A stretch of DNA of 64,000 nucleotides. Source: Methylobacterium sp. GXS13 (GTDB taxonomy: Bacteria > Pseudomonadota > Alphaproteobacteria > Rhizobiales > Beijerinckiaceae). This document shows, one piece after another, positions 41,770 to 50,303 of this stretch. Each line of letters begins with the position of its first letter. The stretch's first letter is position 1. The DNA lies in assembly GCF_001455965.1 (NCBI RefSeq), contig NZ_LKKO01000080.1, positions 88,914 to 152,913 on the forward strand. The letters are read 5' to 3'. The position numbers and the translations under genes were made by a program. Under the pieces are notes generated by a model. It had not been told where the DNA came from, did not search any database, and was given only the letters and a program-made list of their open reading frames with translations.

Positions 41770-42645
41770 ATGGCGAATCAAGACGGTTCGATCGCGCAGA
41801 GCGCCAAGCTCCGCAGCTTCTACGCGGACCTCGTGGCCACCCCGAACGCGGCCGACCCGCGGATCGCAGTGGCCTTCGCGGCAGTGCCGCGGGAGCCTTT
41901 TGCCGGCCCCGGCTCGTGGTCGATCCTGGCTGCCAATGTCTGGCGGTCGCGGGAGCGAGGTCCGCTCTACGTCACGACACCCGACGACGACCCGGCCTTC
42001 CTCTATCAGGACGTGCTCATTGCCCTCGACGCGGCGCGCGCCATCAATATCGGCCAGCCAAGCCTGCACGCCCTCTGCCTCGACGCGCTGGCGCCCCTGC
42101 CCGGGGAGACAGTGATCCAGGTCGGCACCGGCAGCGGATACTACACGGCCCTGCTCGCCCATCTGGTGGGGCTGGGGGGCCGCGTCCTCGGCTTCGAGAT
42201 CGATCCCGGCCTCGCGGCGCGATCGGCGTGTAACCTCACTCCCTGGCCCTGGGCTCACGTCGTGGCGCGCTCCGGCGCGGCGGACGTGCTGCCCTCCGCC
42301 GACGCGATCTACGTCAATGCCGGGGCGCCGCGTCCGGCCCGAGCCTGGCTCGACGCCCTGCGGCCGGAGGGACGGCTGTTATTTCCGCTCCAGCCCACGA
42401 TCGGCCGGGGCGGAATGCTGCTGATCCGGCGGATCGCCAACGCCACCGCGTGGCCGGCCCGGTTCGTCTCACCGGCGGTGTTCATTCCCCTTCAAGGCCT
42501 GCCGGAGGACGCGAGTGGCAGCTTGGCCAAGGCTTTCGCGCACGGATCAATCATAGGTGTCCGTACGATCCGCTTCGGCGAGGAACCCGATGCCAGTTGC
42601 TGGTACGATGGCGGCGATTGGTGGCTGTCCACGCGAAATCCGTAA
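41770..42645 (+). CDS. Protein-L-isoaspartate methyltransferase-like protein
   Basis: 291 residues. The SAM-binding motif I is TVIQVGTGSGYYTALLAH, preceded by the PCMT-type INIGQPSLHALCLDAL, where the canonical enzyme has a similar segment with a Ser/Thr. The protein is longer than typical PCMT (about 210), with a C-terminal extension after the methyltransferase core. Genuine isoaspartate repair is possible but not assured. It lies 43 bases after the MarR gene on the same strand. Confidence 0.75.
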   Translation: MANQDGSIAQSAKLRSFYADLVATPNAADPRIAVAFAAVPREPFAGPGSWSILAANVWRSRERGPLYVTTPDDDPAFLYQDVLIALDAARAINIGQPSLHALCLDALAPLPGETVIQVGTGSGYYTALLAHLVGLGGRVLGFEIDPGLAARSACNLTPWPWAHVVARSGAADVLPSADAIYVNAGAPRPARAWLDALRPEGRLLFPLQPTIGRGGMLLIRRIANATAWPARFVSPAVFIPLQGLPEDASGSLAKAFAHGSIIGVRTIRFGEEPDASCWYDGGDWWLSTRNP

Positions 42646-42657
42646 AGAAGGCCGCAG

Positions 42658-43272
42658 CTACCGGAACGGACAGGCCTGGAACGCCGGCAGCGCCTCGGCG
42701 CGGGCGCAGAGGGCGGCGAGGTTCGGATGCTCGACTTCCGAGACTGCCTCATTCCGGATGTTTTGGGTGAACCGGTAGACCACGGCGGCGGTGATGTCCG
42801 GCTGGAGCGGCGCCGAGCCGAACAGCCAAGGCCCCTGCGCACCGACCTCCCGCTCCAGTTCCGCATAGGCGGCCGCGAGCTGACCCTCGATCCGATCGAG
42901 CCAGGGCGCGTGCCGCTTCTCCTCGGGACGCAGGTTGCGCTCGTAGACAAGCTGTACCGTCTTGTCGGCGGCGGCCAGGGCGAGGCCGAGGATACGGCAG
43001 GCCTGGGCATGCGCCTCGGGCGCCGTGGGCATCAAGCGCGCCCGCCCGGGATGCAATTCAGCCAGGTGGGCCAGGATCAGCGTCGAGTCCATCAGCGTGA
43101 TCCCCGCATCGGTGAGGAGCGTCGGCGCCTTGACCACGGGGTTGACCGCGCGGAACGCCTCGACTTCCCGCAGGACCGACAGAGGCTCGTGCGTGAACGG
43201 GATACCGGCCATCCGCAGCGTGATCGCGACACGGCGGACATAGGGCGAATCGAGCATACCGATCAGGCGCAT
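42658..43272 (-). CDS. Glutathione S-transferase family protein
   Basis: 204 residues. The thioredoxin-like N-terminal domain begins MRLIGMLDSPYVRRVAITL. The glutathione-binding region includes NPVVKAPTLL with the cis-proline and LMDSTLILAHL, where the canonical ES is DS. The helical C-terminal domain has WLFGSAPLQPDITAAVVY. It is convergent with the PCMT-like gene and divergent from the GlxA-type regulator. Confidence 0.88.
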   Translation of the reverse strand: MRLIGMLDSPYVRRVAITLRMAGIPFTHEPLSVLREVEAFRAVNPVVKAPTLLTDAGITLMDSTLILAHLAELHPGRARLMPTAPEAHAQACRILGLALAAADKTVQLVYERNLRPEEKRHAPWLDRIEGQLAAAYAELEREVGAQGPWLFGSAPLQPDITAAVVYRFTQNIRNEAVSEVEHPNLAALCARAEALPAFQACPFR

Positions 43273-43375
43273 GGCGCATCCTCATATGGGCCGCATCCCT
43301 CTGTGCGGACAGGCGGATTGTCCCCAGCCAGCGTGGCCGTTGCCAGTGGCACGATCGGTCATTACCGAGGCGATC

Positions 43376-44362
43376 ATGCCAAAATCTTCCCCACGCACCG
43401 TGATCATCCTGGCCTATGACGGGCTCTGCACCTTCGAGTACGGCTGCGCCGTCGAGGTCTTCGCCCTGCCCCGACCAGAATTCGGGGACCGCTGGTACCG
43501 CTGCGCCATCGCGGCGGTCGAACCGGGGCCTTTGCGCGGCACCGGCGGGGTCGTGGTCCAGGCCGATGGCGGCCTCGAACTGCTCGATACGGCCGAAACG
43601 ATCGTCATCCCGGGCTGGCGCGGGCCCTCGGGGGCGATCCCGCCCGGATTGCTCGATGCGTTGCGGCGCGCGCATGCGCGCGGAACGCGCCTCGTGTCGA
43701 TCTGCGCCGGGGCCTTCGTGCTGGCAGAAGCTGGACTTCTCACAGGCCGCCGGGCGACGACCCACTGGCATTTTACCGACCGGCTCGCGGCTTACCCGGG
43801 CGTGGAGGTCGCGGCCGACGTGCTGTATGTCGACGCCGGCTCGATCCTGACATCGGCCGGGAGCGCGGCCGGGCTCGATCTCTGCCTTCACGTGGTGCGG
43901 ACGGATTTCGGCGCACAGATCGCCAACCGGGTTGCCCGCCGCATGGTGGTTCATGCCCATCGCGACGGCGGCCAGGCACAGTTCGTCCAGCGGCCGGTGC
44001 AGAAGCGGGCCGGCACCAAGCTCGGGCTGCTGTTCGATCGCGTCCGCGAAAGCCTCGGCGAGATCTGGACGGTCGAGCGCATGGCGTCCGAGGCGGGCCT
44101 CAGCCTGCGGAGCCTCCACCGCCATGTCCGGGCTGCCACCGGCCATGCACCCGGGACTTGGCTCATCGCCGAGCGGCTGGCCGAGGCGCGGACGATGCTC
44201 GAGGAGACGACCCACTCGGTGGACGAGATCGCCCGGCTGGTCGGGTTCGGATCGGCGCCGGTTCTGCGCAGCCATTTCCGCGAGCATGTCGGCTTGACGC
44301 CAACAGCCTACCGGCGCAGCTTCGCCACCAACCCCGCTGGGTCGCTACGAGAGGCTGCCTGA
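43376..44362 (+). CDS. GlxA/FtrA-type AraC family regulator with DJ-1/PfpI-like sensor domain
   Basis: 328 residues from MPKSSPRTVIILAYDG. The N-terminal half is a DJ-1/PfpI-like domain (CTFEYGCAVEVFALP, with the nucleophile-elbow Cys in SICAGAFVLAEAG). The C-terminal 100 residues contain two AraC-type HTHs (WTVERMASEAGLSLRSLHRH and DEIARLVGFGSAPVLRSHF). The sensor domain likely binds a small ligand rather than catalysing. Starts 103 bases from the divergent GST gene, a possible target. Confidence 0.9.
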   Translation: MPKSSPRTVIILAYDGLCTFEYGCAVEVFALPRPEFGDRWYRCAIAAVEPGPLRGTGGVVVQADGGLELLDTAETIVIPGWRGPSGAIPPGLLDALRRAHARGTRLVSICAGAFVLAEAGLLTGRRATTHWHFTDRLAAYPGVEVAADVLYVDAGSILTSAGSAAGLDLCLHVVRTDFGAQIANRVARRMVVHAHRDGGQAQFVQRPVQKRAGTKLGLLFDRVRESLGEIWTVERMASEAGLSLRSLHRHVRAATGHAPGTWLIAERLAEARTMLEETTHSVDEIARLVGFGSAPVLRSHFREHVGLTPTAYRRSFATNPAGSLREAA

Positions 44363-44371
44363 GGGCGTAGC

Positions 44372-45385
44372 TCAGCGTGCCCGAGCGACGCAGAATTCCA
44401 CCGCGCCATTGAGCGCGGCCTTGACCGGACCATCCGGGAAAATGTCGAGCGCGGCGCGGGCCTGGGCCCCGTAATGGTGGGCGCGGGCCACCGTCTCCTC
44501 CAGGGCGCCGTGGCGCTGGAGCAGATCGAGGGCGGTGCCGAGGTCGTCCTCGCCGATCTCGCCCTGCTGCAGGGTCCGCCGCCAGAAGCCGCGCTCGCCC
44601 TCGCTCGCCCGGCGGTGGGCCAGCACGATCGGCAAGGTGATCTTGCCCTCGCGAAAATCATCGCCGACATTCTTGCCGAGCTCGGCCGAGGTGCCCCCGT
44701 AATCGAGCACGTCATCGATCAGCTGAAAGGCGATGCCGAGATTCATGCCGTAGGCGCGGGCGGCGACCTGCTCGGCCTCGGGCCGGCCGGCGAGCACCGG
44801 CCCGACCTCGCAGGCGGCGGCGAACAGTTCGGCGGTCTTGCCGCGGATCACCGCGAGATAAGCGGCCTCGTCGGTCTCCAGGTTCTTGGCGTTGGTGAGC
44901 TGCATCACCTCGCCCTCGGCAATCACCGTGGCGGCGGCGGACAGGATGTCGAGCGCCCGCAGGGAGCCGACCTCGACCATCATCCGGAAGGCCTGGCCGA
45001 GCAGGAAGTCGCCGACCAGCACCGAGGCCTCGTTGCCCCATTTGATCCGGGCTGCGACGCGGCCCCGGCGCATGTCGCTCTCGTCCACCACGTCGTCGTG
45101 CAGCAGGGTCGCGGTGTGCATGAACTCGACGCTGGCGGCGAGCTTCACATCGCCGTCGCCGGCATAGCCGCAGAGCTTGGCGCAGGCGAGCGTCAGGATC
45201 GGGCGAAGCCGCTTGCCGCCGGACGCGATCAGGTGGTTGGCCACCTCCGGGATCATCGCCACGTCGGAGCCGGTGCGCGACAGGATCGTGGTGTTGACCC
45301 GCGCCATGTCGTCCGCCACCAGCGCGACGAGGTCGTTCAGCCCCGCCTCGACCTCGGGCTTCGGATTCTCGATGGAGAGGGCCAT
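44372..45385 (-). CDS. ispB: Long-chain trans-polyprenyl diphosphate synthase (octa/decaprenyl)
   Basis: 337 residues. The two Asp-rich motifs are LLHDDVVDESDMRRG (about residues 95-109) and FQLIDDVLDYGG. GGKRLRPILTL is the conserved IPP-binding region. No bulky residues block the chain pocket just upstream of the first motif (EFMHTATLL), in agreement with a long product for the ubiquinone side chain. The start at 45385 (MALSIENP) is the usual family start, although its ribosome site is weak. Convergent with the AraC-type regulator and divergent from the DUF2007 gene. Confidence 0.92.
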   Translation of the reverse strand: MALSIENPKPEVEAGLNDLVALVADDMARVNTTILSRTGSDVAMIPEVANHLIASGGKRLRPILTLACAKLCGYAGDGDVKLAASVEFMHTATLLHDDVVDESDMRRGRVAARIKWGNEASVLVGDFLLGQAFRMMVEVGSLRALDILSAAATVIAEGEVMQLTNAKNLETDEAAYLAVIRGKTAELFAAACEVGPVLAGRPEAEQVAARAYGMNLGIAFQLIDDVLDYGGTSAELGKNVGDDFREGKITLPIVLAHRRASEGERGFWRRTLQQGEIGEDDLGTALDLLQRHGALEETVARAHHYGAQARAALDIFPDGPVKAALNGAVEFCVARAR

Positions 45386-45553
45386 ACCCAAGATCCGCGA
45401 CCTCCAGTCCGGTTCCCCCGCAGGGAGCGGGCGATCCCTTCGCACGCGCCTCGCGGCGCCGCAACATCGGCGCATGGGAGATATGGTGCGCCGGGAATGC
45501 GCAGCGAACGCGACGAATGCGCCGGACGACCGGCATTCCGCCGAAGAATTGCG

Positions 45554-45778
45554 ATGATCGTGCTGATTTCCGCGAATGATCCGGTCCTGATCGGCTTCGC
45601 CCGCTCGGTGCTCGAGGCGGCCGAGATTCCGGTCCTGGTGGCCGACACGCATATGAGCGTGATGGAAGGCTCGATCGGGGCGTTCGGCCAGCGGCTGATG
45701 GTGCCGGGGGATTGGGCAGCCCAGGCCCGCCGGTTGCTGAAGGATGCCGGGCTCGCCCACGAGTTGCGCGACCCGTGA
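45554..45778 (+). CDS. DUF2007 family small protein
   Basis: 74 residues. The pattern LISANDPVLIGFARSVLEAAEIPVLVADTHMS and the closing DWAAQARRLLKDAGL fit the DUF2007 putative signal-transducing family, a small ferredoxin-like alpha/beta fold. It overlaps the following methyltransferase gene by four bases (GTGA). This DUF2007-TrmN6-like pair is a common alphaproteobacterial arrangement and suggests co-translation. Molecular role unknown. Confidence 0.85.
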   Translation: MIVLISANDPVLIGFARSVLEAAEIPVLVADTHMSVMEGSIGAFGQRLMVPGDWAAQARRLLKDAGLAHELRDP

Positions 45779-46524
45779 CGGACGGGCCGGATGCCTTCCT
45801 GGGCGGGATCCTGCACCTGCATCAGCCGCCCCGGGGCGCGCACCGGGCCGGGACCGACGCCGTGCTGCTCGCCCGGCTGTTCGCGCCGGCGCCGGGGGAC
45901 CGGCTCTGCGACGTCGGCGCCGGCACCGGCGCTGTCGGCCTGGCCTGCGCGGCGCTCCACCCCGGCACATGCCTGACCCTGGTCGAGCGCGATCCGGCGT
46001 TGATCGCGCTGGCCCGGTCCAACGCGACCCGCAACGGCATCGCGGCGGCGGTGATCGAGGCCGACGTGCTCGCTTCCGCGGCCGAGCGCCGCGCCGCCGG
46101 GCTGGTGCCGGACAGTTTCGATCTGGTCCTGACCAATCCGCCGTTCTTCACCCCGGGTCGCCACCGCCCCTCCCCGCATCCCGGGAAGGCGACGGCGCAC
46201 GATTTTCCCGAGGGCGGCCTGGACCTCTGGATCCGCACCTGCACGGCGATCCTGCGGCCGGGGGGGCGGCTCGGACTGATCCACCGGGCGGACGCCCTGC
46301 CGGCCTGTCTCGACGCCCTGAAGGGCCGCTACGGCGGCATCGCGATCCGCCCGGTTCAGGCCAAAGCCGAGGCCCCGGCGATCCGCGTCCTGATCGCCGC
46401 GACCCGGGGCAGCCGGGCGGCCCTGAGCCTGCTGCCGCCGCTGGTGCTGCACGGCTCGGATCCCAACATGTTCACCCCGGAGGCCGAGGCGCTCCACCGG
46501 GGCGCCCCCTGGCCGCCGGACTGA
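45775..46524 (+). CDS. tRNA1(Val) (adenine-N6)-methyltransferase-like protein (TrmN6-like)
   Basis: 249 residues from the GTG at 45775. Near the N-terminus it has GAHRAGTDAVLLARLF. The SAM motif is CDVGAGTGAVGLACAAL, and the N6-adenine/N-methyltransferase catalytic motif is VLTNPPFFTPG. The layout matches TrmN6/YfiC-type enzymes, which modify adenine 37 of tRNA1(Val), though other small-molecule or RNA targets are possible. The start overlaps the stop of the DUF2007 gene. Confidence 0.85.
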   Translation: MTDGPDAFLGGILHLHQPPRGAHRAGTDAVLLARLFAPAPGDRLCDVGAGTGAVGLACAALHPGTCLTLVERDPALIALARSNATRNGIAAAVIEADVLASAAERRAAGLVPDSFDLVLTNPPFFTPGRHRPSPHPGKATAHDFPEGGLDLWIRTCTAILRPGGRLGLIHRADALPACLDALKGRYGGIAIRPVQAKAEAPAIRVLIAATRGSRAALSLLPPLVLHGSDPNMFTPEAEALHRGAPWPPD

Positions 46525-46536
46525 GAGGCGGGCGCG

Positions 46537-46848
46537 TCAGGCTGCCAAGGCGGTCAGCGCCGCATCGTCGATCCCCAGAAACCGCTCCACGGCGGGCAGG
46601 TCCGAAAACCCGAGAAATTCCGGGCGCAGGGGCTCGGGCAGCCCGTCGAAGTTGAGCCCCGGGAACGTGTCGGGATGCGGGTAGAGCTGCCACGCGGCCC
46701 CCGGTTCCACCGGTGGGAACAGGATCGCGACCTTCTCGTCGCCGAGGCGCACGATCCGGGTCGGGCTGTACGACAGGGTCTCGATGCTCCAGCCCCGATG
46801 ATGGTCCCGGCGGGTTTTCAGGCTACGGCGGCTCGTCGCGCGATGCAT
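46537..46848 (-). CDS. Hypothetical protein
   Basis: 103 residues with AGGAG seven bases before the ATG. The N-terminus is basic (MHRATSRRSLKTRRDHHRGW). The rest is mixed beta and turns with a Pro-rich middle (LFPPVEPGAAWQLYPHPDTF) and ends in a short helix. No known family is recognised. It is convergent with the TrmN6-like gene and lies 34 bases downstream of the next minus-strand gene, so the two may share an mRNA. Confidence 0.6.
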   Translation of the reverse strand: MHRATSRRSLKTRRDHHRGWSIETLSYSPTRIVRLGDEKVAILFPPVEPGAAWQLYPHPDTFPGLNFDGLPEPLRPEFLGFSDLPAVERFLGIDDAALTALAA

Positions 46849-46882
46849 GGCGGTCTCCTGCGGTTGGGCGATGGTGTCGGGA

Positions 46883-47569
46883 TCAGGCGGCGCTGCGGCG
46901 GCCGGCGCGCTTCGGCCAGCCGAGCGCCACCAGGCGTGCCTTGGCGTAGTCGCGGACCTCGTCCCGGGTGCCGGGCGGCATCGCCGCCAGGATCGCCTGG
47001 GTGGCGCCGTCGAGCATCAGGTCGGTGACCGCGTTGATCGTCTCGGCCTCGTCGATCCGGCGCTTGAGATCGCCCTCGGCCTCGGTGACCTCGTCGAAGG
47101 GCTGGGCCTCCTCGAAATCCTCGTCCACCGCCCGGACGGCGGGCAGGTGGGCCCGGAACTCGTCGGCTTCCTCCTCCGAGTAGACCAGGCCGTGGAGCTC
47201 GATCAGCTTGAGGATGACACGGTCCTTCCCGCGCTTCTCGGCCATGGCGTAGACGTAGGCCGCCTGCTTGCCCGAGACGCGGTAATTCACGTTCACCAGC
47301 GCCTCGCCCATCGACCACTCGATCCGGTCGGCGGCCTGTTTCGCGCCGGCCTTCGCTCCGGGGAGGCGCCCGGTGACCAGCAGCACCGCCTCGTCGCGCT
47401 CGGCCCGGATGATGGTCGGCGGCTCGAACACGATCCCGGCCTGCGCGGCGATGCGCTCCAGGGTCTTGTGGTAGATCACGGCCGTGCCCTGCACGCGCCA
47501 GACGTTGCCCCCGAAGGGCTCCCCGTAGCGCACCAGGATGTCGGCGATCTGCTTGTCGGCGGTTCGCAT
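46883..47569 (-). CDS. Hypothetical protein resembling a phage-associated family
   Basis: About 228 residues from MRTADKQIADILVRYG; an ATG 39 bases earlier is in frame. The middle part AAYVYAMAEKRGKDRVILKL and LHGLVYSEEEADEF is reminiscent of uncharacterised proteins found in tailed phages of alphaproteobacteria, often near recombination or ssDNA-binding genes. That resemblance is from memory and is not proof. The remainder is acidic and helical. No integrase, terminase or structural gene is nearby, so it may be a domesticated remnant. Confidence 0.5.
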   Translation of the reverse strand: MRTADKQIADILVRYGEPFGGNVWRVQGTAVIYHKTLERIAAQAGIVFEPPTIIRAERDEAVLLVTGRLPGAKAGAKQAADRIEWSMGEALVNVNYRVSGKQAAYVYAMAEKRGKDRVILKLIELHGLVYSEEEADEFRAHLPAVRAVDEDFEEAQPFDEVTEAEGDLKRRIDEAETINAVTDLMLDGATQAILAAMPPGTRDEVRDYAKARLVALGWPKRAGRRSAA

Positions 47570-48081
47570 GCGGGGCTCGTTCCGGTGAGAGACGGCTGCG
47601 TCATCCACAGCTTTCTAAGGCGACGCTCTTTGTTCCTGTTTTGTTTCACCGGATATGCGGGATCACCGAGGCGTGCGCAAGGGTGCGAGAGCTTTGTCCG
47701 CGCCGATTGGAGGGGGCTGCGTCAGTGCGCGCGGGGGTGTCGCGGGCGCTTGGCGCGGGCGCGTTTGCGGGTGTGGGTTCGTGGCGGGGAGCGGTGATGG
47801 CGCGGTCGTTCGGATCTTGGTTGCCCAGCTCAGGACGGCGTCTCGTCCGGGCCCGATCGGCACCGTTTCAACCCAACCCCGCATGCTGAAGGGCCCGGCG
47901 ATCGACGATCACCGGACCTCGAAGGAGGCCTTCCATCAGCCGCGCGCTTCCCAGGGGTCGAGATCTGACGCTGGATCCCCGTCGGGACGTCCGCGACGGC
48001 TGGCTTTCGGCTTACCCGCGGCAGAGCATTGAGCCCCGAAAGCCGCCCCTGGAAGATCTGGCGACCAGGCGCGCCAGACCG
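47570..48081. other. Intergenic stretch without a supported gene
   Basis: About 510 bases lie between two minus-strand genes. Open frames present (for instance 47641-47889 on the plus strand) have low-complexity Arg/Ala/Ser-rich translations and no ribosome site. No repeat, hairpin pair or RNA gene was recognised. Confidence 0.4.
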
Positions 48082-50121
48082 TCACTTCCTCAGCGGCACG
48101 CCCTTCGTGGTGAAACGCGGCGCGCCCGGATGGCGCATGGGGCGCGACTGGCCGCCTGCCTTGCCCGCACCGGCGCCCGTTCCCGGCGGCTGCGAGAGCG
48201 GAATGAGTTGGTCCGGCCTGGGCCCGATGAGATCCGCGCGGCCCATCGCCCGCAGCGCCTCGCGCAACAGAGGCCAGTTCTCGGGGTCGTGGTAGCGCAG
48301 GAACGCCTTGTGGAGCCGGCGCTGCCGCATCCCCTTGATCGCGTCGACCGATTCGCTGCCGCCGCGCCGCACGCCCTGCAACGGGTTGATCTCGGTGTGA
48401 TACATGGTCGTGGCGGTCGCCATGGGCGAGGGCAGGAACGTCTGGACCTGATCGGCGCGATAGTCGTTCTTCTTGAGCCAGACGGCGAGGTTCATCATGT
48501 CCTCGTCGGTCGTGCCCGGATGCGCCGCGATGAAATACGGGATCAGGTAGTATTTCTTGCCGGCCTGCTTGGCGGCGGCGTCGAACATCTCCTTGAAGCG
48601 GTCATACGTGCCGATGCCCGGCTTCATCATCAGGTCGAGGGGACCGCGCTCGGTGTGCTCGGGCGCGATCTTGAGACGGCCACCGACGTGATGGGTCACG
48701 AGTTCCTTGACGTATTCGGGGCTCCGGACCGCGAGGTCGTAGCGCACGCCGGAGGCGACCATCACCTTCTTGACGCCCTCCACCTCCCGGACCTTGCGAT
48801 AGAGCCGGATCAGGTCGTCGTGCGAGGTGTTCAGGTTCGGGCAGATATCCGGAAAGACGCAGGACGGCAGGCGGCACGCCGCCTCGATCTTCGGATCCTT
48901 GCACGCCATCCGGTACATGTTCGCCGTCGGCCCGCCGACATCCGAGATCACGCCCGTGAAGCCCGGCGTCTTGTCGCGAATCAGCTCGATCTCGCGCAGG
49001 ATCGAGTCTTCCGAGCGGTTCTGGATGACGCGGCCCTCGTGCTCGGTGATGGAGCAGAAGGTGCAGCCGCCGAAGCAGCCGCGCATGATCGTCACCGAGA
49101 ACTTGATCATGTCCCAGGCGGGGATCTTCGCGTCGCCGTAAGAGGGATGGGGCGCGCGGGCGTAGGGCAGGTCGTAGACCGCATCCATCTCCGCGCTGGA
49201 GAGCGGGATCGGCGGCGGGTTCAGCCACAGGTCGCGGTCGCCGTGGCGCTGGACGAGGGGACGGGCGTTGCCGGGGTTGGCCTCCGGGTGCAGCACCCGC
49301 GAGGCGCGGGCATAGGCCTCCTTGTCGTCCTTGACCTGCTCGTAGGCGGGGAGCCGGATCACGGTCTCGCCGGGACGACGGGCGGCGGCCTCGTCGGTCG
49401 AATCGAGATCGTCGGCGGGCAGCTCGGTGTAATGCTCGGGCACGCGGCGGAACAGGGCGACGCCCCGGACGGCGTCGAGGTCGTGAGGGGCCTCGCCGGC
49501 CGCCAGGCGGTTCGCCACCTCGACGACGGCGCGCTCGGCATTGCCGTAGATGAGCAGATCGGCCTTCGCGTCCGCCAGGATCGAGCGGCGCACCTTGTCG
49601 GACCAGTAATCGTAGTGGGCGATGCGGCGCAGGGACGCCTCGATGCCGCCGAGGATGATCGGCACGTCCTTGAAGGCCTCGCGGCAGCGCTGCGTGTAGA
49701 CGATGGTCGAGCGGTCCGGGCGCCGGCCGCCTTCTCCACCTGCCGTGTAGGCGTCGTCGTGCCGGAGGCGACGGTCGGCCGTGTAGCGGTTCACCATCGA
49801 ATCCAGATTGCCGCCGGTGACGCCGAAGAACAGCGTCGGCTTGCCCAGCGCCTTGAACGGCTCCGCCGATTGCCAGTCGGGCTGCGCGATGATGCCGACC
49901 CGGAATCCCTGAGCTTCGAGCAATCGGCCGATGATGGCCATGCCGAAGCTCGGATGATCGACATAGGCGTCGCCCGTCACCAAGACGACGTCGCATGCGT
50001 CCCACCCGAGCGTGTCCATCTCGGCGCGACTCATGGGCAGGAACGGCGCCGCCTTCCTGAGAGGCGGCACCTTGCAGGCGAGGGTCGCCAGGGATCGGCT
50101 CGCGGAAGTTTGGAGGTCCAT
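48082..50121 (-). CDS. YgiQ family radical SAM protein
   Basis: 679 residues. The radical-SAM cluster motif is CFGGCTFC (C-x3-C-x2-C, about residues 346-353) in the context KFSVTIMRGCFGG. The N-terminal cobalamin-like or B12-type UPF0313 domain includes DVVLVTGDAYVDHPSFGM and ILGGIEASLRR, typical of YgiQ/UPF0313 proteins. The C-terminal tail is rich in Gly, Arg and Pro. The substrate of this family is not established. It is located downstream of the amtB terminator on the same strand. Confidence 0.9.
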   Translation of the reverse strand: MDLQTSASRSLATLACKVPPLRKAAPFLPMSRAEMDTLGWDACDVVLVTGDAYVDHPSFGMAIIGRLLEAQGFRVGIIAQPDWQSAEPFKALGKPTLFFGVTGGNLDSMVNRYTADRRLRHDDAYTAGGEGGRRPDRSTIVYTQRCREAFKDVPIILGGIEASLRRIAHYDYWSDKVRRSILADAKADLLIYGNAERAVVEVANRLAAGEAPHDLDAVRGVALFRRVPEHYTELPADDLDSTDEAAARRPGETVIRLPAYEQVKDDKEAYARASRVLHPEANPGNARPLVQRHGDRDLWLNPPPIPLSSAEMDAVYDLPYARAPHPSYGDAKIPAWDMIKFSVTIMRGCFGGCTFCSITEHEGRVIQNRSEDSILREIELIRDKTPGFTGVISDVGGPTANMYRMACKDPKIEAACRLPSCVFPDICPNLNTSHDDLIRLYRKVREVEGVKKVMVASGVRYDLAVRSPEYVKELVTHHVGGRLKIAPEHTERGPLDLMMKPGIGTYDRFKEMFDAAAKQAGKKYYLIPYFIAAHPGTTDEDMMNLAVWLKKNDYRADQVQTFLPSPMATATTMYHTEINPLQGVRRGGSESVDAIKGMRQRRLHKAFLRYHDPENWPLLREALRAMGRADLIGPRPDQLIPLSQPPGTGAGAGKAGGQSRPMRHPGAPRFTTKGVPLRK

Positions 50122-50225
50122 GGGGTGGGTGCATAGACCGCCACGGCCGCGAGCTCAACGAAGAGCGAGGGGGCCGGACGCCGCAACCGGATCAACGCCC
50201 CTGACCCAGGGGCGGGAGCCCTGGA

Positions 50226-50261
50226 ACAAAAAAACCCCGGCCCATACGGAGCCGGGGTTTT
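50226..50261 (-). terminator. Rho-independent terminator of amtB (U-runs on both sides)
   Basis: Arms AACCCCGGC (50233-50241) and GCCGGGGTT (50251-50259) form a 9-bp stem. On the minus strand it is followed by a T-run (A-run 50228-50234 on the plus strand), about 40 bases after the amtB stop. T residues on the plus side (50258-50261) make it work in both directions in principle. Confidence 0.88.
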
Positions 50262-50272
50262 CCATGTCTGCA

Positions 50273-50294
50273 GCGCGGCCCTGAAGGGCCGCGC
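50273..50294 (-). terminator. Second hairpin between amtB stop and its terminator
   Basis: GCGCGGCCC (50273-50281) and GGGCCGCGC (50286-50294) form a perfect 9-bp stem with a TGAA loop, ten bases past the amtB stop. It may protect the 3' end or assist termination together with the following U-tailed hairpin. Confidence 0.5.
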
Positions 50295-50303
50295 CGGACG
50301 CTC

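Noticed and set aside
47641..47889. 82-codon open frame in the large gap before the YgiQ gene
   Set aside because: Arg/Ser/Ala-rich translation of shadow type, overlapping open frames in all phases, no ribosome site.
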